From: Bacteroidales bacterium UBA5235
GTDB lineage: Bacteria > Bacteroidota > Bacteroidia > Bacteroidales > VadinHA17
DNA length: 8,777 nucleotides
Assembly (NCBI GenBank): GCA_002409145.1
Contig: DHUL01000011.1
Coordinates: 4,459 to 13,235, forward strand
Direction of reading: 5' to 3'
Notes under the pieces: model-generated
The model's input: only the letters and a program-made list of their open reading frames with translations
The model's database searches: none
Told to the model about the DNA's origin: nothing
Program-made: the position numbers and the translations under genes
Shown: positions 6,676 through 8,777 of the stretch, piece by piece
Layout of the letters: each line of letters starts with the position of its first letter
Position numbering within the stretch: the first letter of the stretch is position 1

Positions 6676-8777
6676 TCAGAACCGGTAATAGCGGTAGGGA
6701 TTATCTCCCATATGGAAATCATACAGGTAATCCGGGTGATAATAGCCTACTTTTGCGCTCTCAGGTATGGTCAGTTTTTCCGGCATACGCGGGGTAGCCT
6801 GGATTCCAGACATATCGCCAGTTGGCCCGATCCACATACGGTCAGGATTAAGTACAGGCGGGAGTGGTTGGAAAAACTTGCTGTCGGCCTCAAAACTGGC
6901 ACCAAGGTTAGCCAACAACTGGGCTACCGCACGTGTAGCCCGCCAGCGTGTGTAGCGTAAATAGGTCTTTTCATCAGCGTTAAGGCCATCCGGGTCAATC
7001 TGGCAGAAAACTGCTGCACCCTTTCCGACAGTCTTGCGTCCAAGAAGACCATCTGCCCCAATCTCCGCGCCATTGCTTATGATGTAAGGTGACGAATCAA
7101 GGTATGACCGCCAACGAAGGTCTGACAGGCTGAGACCGTTAGCTTCTGCCCAATCGGGCACTGACCGTGATCCGGCAAAATCATCCGCAGCACGTTTCAG
7201 GGTAATGCCAAGGGGTCCGGCCGGTTGAGCACGCGGCAGGAAGAATGCTTTGCCCCCATTCTCCAGGTAGGTATTGAATGCGGTCATATCCATTTCAGCA
7301 TCAGCACCAATGAGTGTCAGCTCGGCGTTGGGGTCAAGCGTGGCAGACCGCTGATAATTAACTCCGATCTTGTCAAGCCAGAACGCTCCGGCGTCTCCAC
7401 CAAGGTACACGACCTTTTTGGCCCGTGGTGCCAATGGAGAATTCATTGCATGATCCATAACCTGTCCGGCAATAAGCCGTGCTGCCGGGTCCAATGACAC
7501 ATGATCCTCCAGATCCAATGTGCAGACAATCAACCTGCCCTGTCCGTAATCCAGCTCCATCAGCGGGGTATAAGCAAGGTCAAACTCGCATTCCAGTAAA
7601 GGTGTCCAACCACTGCGATGCGGTTTCTCAATAGGTGCGCTGCTGACTCCGCCCCTGTTACCCCAGTGCCATCCGGCATATGGTTGTTCTCCCTCATTTC
7701 CACGCAGGTAATCTCCTTCGTATCCGGGGTAGCCCTCAATAAGTGTGCTCTCACCTGTCCAGTTTTTCAGATCTTCTGTATCAATTCCCTTTGCTACCGG
7801 AGAATTTGGAATGGCAAAGACATTTCTGGTTACCTTCGGGCACACTCTTAAGCCCAGTGCTTCTTGCATCCAATCAGGATCCTGGGCAAATATCAGCACC
7901 CGGCCACCTTCTCGCACAAAAGACTCCAGCCTGGTTGCTGTGGCAGGGTTATCCTTCAGGGCATTCCGGCCCACTACCACCAACGATGCAGCCTCCCCTG
8001 TCCATTCGTGTGTCTTATAGCCAAAACCATTCAGCATCTTGGTGGTCAGTCCCTCCGGATCGACCGTTGCGATCTCACCCCGTAATGACTGAGCCTTGCC
8101 AAAGACCCGGAATGCAAAGGTGTCATTGTGCGTTACTTCACCGATTGTGGCAGTGAGTACAATCTGGCCGTCAGCCTTGTTACCGGCCTTCACTTTGGGC
8201 ATTTTAATTTCAATCGGCAGTTTGCGGATCTCTGAAACATCAAGGGTGCCACTCAATTCTCCATTACCTGCAGTCTTCCCATTGATGGTTGCAGTCCACG
8301 TGGCTTTATAGTTCTGCGGTTTGCGTGAATCATTAATCAGGACTATCTGTTTCTGTGCAATCCGGCCAGAGGTAAAGTGCTGGTCCTTGGCAGTGTAAGC
8401 TTCTGATTGGCCGGCTATCCAGGCCATTGTCGGGTAGTTAACCTCCTTGAGCGCATCCTGCATCCATGACCATGTGCGCAGGCCTCCGGGCAGGCCGGCG
8501 GTACGCCAGCTTCGCCAGGTGTTGACCCGGTAGAGTTGCTGGATTTTCTGATCATTGACAAACTGATCAAGCTGGTTCTCAGAACTATTGTACAGCATTC
8601 CGCTGCGGAACAGATCGTGGAGGTACTGACGGTACCTGGATTCCTCCGAGGTGAAGGCATCGTTGCCAAAATAGATAGCAGCCCATTCAGTGAGCAGAGG
8701 CTCGCTTGTGATATTGCTTGTAAACCCTTGATGTCCACGCCGGAAGGAACAGTCTACCGGTGTACCAAACTCAACCA
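6676..8777 (-). CDS. Large clan GH-A glycoside hydrolase (GH2/GH42-like), N-terminus beyond window edge
   Basis: The frame is open from the window edge to TGA 6678-6676, giving the last 699 residues; the start is not in view, and the internal ATG at 8598 is unlikely to be it because the same frame continues upstream with family-like sequence. The visible part opens with VEFGTPVDCSFRRGH, whose Glu (8772-8770) sits in an EFG motif like the nucleophile of retaining clan GH-A enzymes. Then come the barrel end (about to residue 130, GLRTWSW), an Ig-like sandwich (about 140-230) and two Rossmann/amidotransferase-like modules: about 230-370 with ESFVREGGRVLIF, and about 450-560 with NTYLENGGKAFFLP. 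Such modules recall the trimerisation domain of GH42. The tail ends in NPYRYYRF. The gene is clearly more GC-rich than the next three (37/60 at 7201-7260, 36/60 at 7921-7980), possibly indicating transfer. Family and substrate remain open. Confidence 0.82.
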   Translation of the reverse strand, partial: VEFGTPVDCSFRRGHQGFTSNITSEPLLTEWAAIYFGNDAFTSEESRYRQYLHDLFRSGMLYNSSENQLDQFVNDQKIQQLYRVNTWRSWRTAGLPGGLRTWSWMQDALKEVNYPTMAWIAGQSEAYTAKDQHFTSGRIAQKQIVLINDSRKPQNYKATWTATINGKTAGNGELSGTLDVSEIRKLPIEIKMPKVKAGNKADGQIVLTATIGEVTHNDTFAFRVFGKAQSLRGEIATVDPEGLTTKMLNGFGYKTHEWTGEAASLVVVGRNALKDNPATATRLESFVREGGRVLIFAQDPDWMQEALGLRVCPKVTRNVFAIPNSPVAKGIDTEDLKNWTGESTLIEGYPGYEGDYLRGNEGEQPYAGWHWGNRGGVSSAPIEKPHRSGWTPLLECEFDLAYTPLMELDYGQGRLIVCTLDLEDHVSLDPAARLIAGQVMDHAMNSPLAPRAKKVVYLGGDAGAFWLDKIGVNYQRSATLDPNAELTLIGADAEMDMTAFNTYLENGGKAFFLPRAQPAGPLGITLKRAADDFAGSRSVPDWAEANGLSLSDLRWRSYLDSSPYIISNGAEIGADGLLGRKTVGKGAAVFCQIDPDGLNADEKTYLRYTRWRATRAVAQLLANLGASFEADSKFFQPLPPVLNPDRMWIGPTGDMSGIQATPRMPEKLTIPESAKVGYYHPDYLYDFHMGDNPYRYYRF

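Noticed and set aside
7743..8156. 137-codon plus-strand open frame and overlapping smaller ones opposite the partial hydrolase
   Set aside because: Antisense shadows in GC-richer coding sequence; low-complexity translations without motifs.

Overview
The window comes from a polysaccharide-degrading bacterium, most likely a member of the Bacteroidota and probably an anaerobe. The phylum call is inference. It rests on moderately AT-rich genes, AT-rich leaders mostly lacking a Shine-Dalgarno sequence, closely packed exported glycoside hydrolases, and corrinoid chemistry typical of anaerobes. Every gene I can support lies on the minus strand, so transcription runs from high to low coordinates.

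Layout in transcription order: (1) 8777-6676, the C-terminal 699 residues of a large clan GH-A glycoside hydrolase, cut by the window edge and visibly richer in GC than its neighbours. (2) 6675-6533, a short gap with a GC-rich imperfect palindrome, then a strong ribosome binding site. (3) 6532-5276, a uroporphyrinogen-decarboxylase-family (UroD) methyltransferase. (4) 5227-4547, a cobalamin-binding corrinoid protein. (5) 4546-4311, a short frameshifted remnant that reads as the N-terminal part of a pterin-binding methyltransferase, i.e. a broken third component of the same system. (6) 4310-4070, a leader with a weak promoter candidate. (7) 4069-2264, a GH30-like glycoside hydrolase. (8) 2251-1, a GH2 glycoside hydrolase with a signal peptide, cut by the other window edge.

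The point of interest is a corrinoid methyl-transfer module (substrate methyltransferase plus corrinoid protein, with a decayed pterin methyltransferase) inside a glycoside hydrolase cluster. The families are clear. The inference is that the hydrolases release a sugar carrying an O-methyl group and the corrinoid pair removes it, an oxygen-independent counterpart of the P450 route known for 6-O-methylgalactose in marine Bacteroidota. The broken pterin enzyme means that either another genomic copy completes the cycle or the module is being lost here.

No tRNA, rRNA, CRISPR array, transposase or origin was seen.
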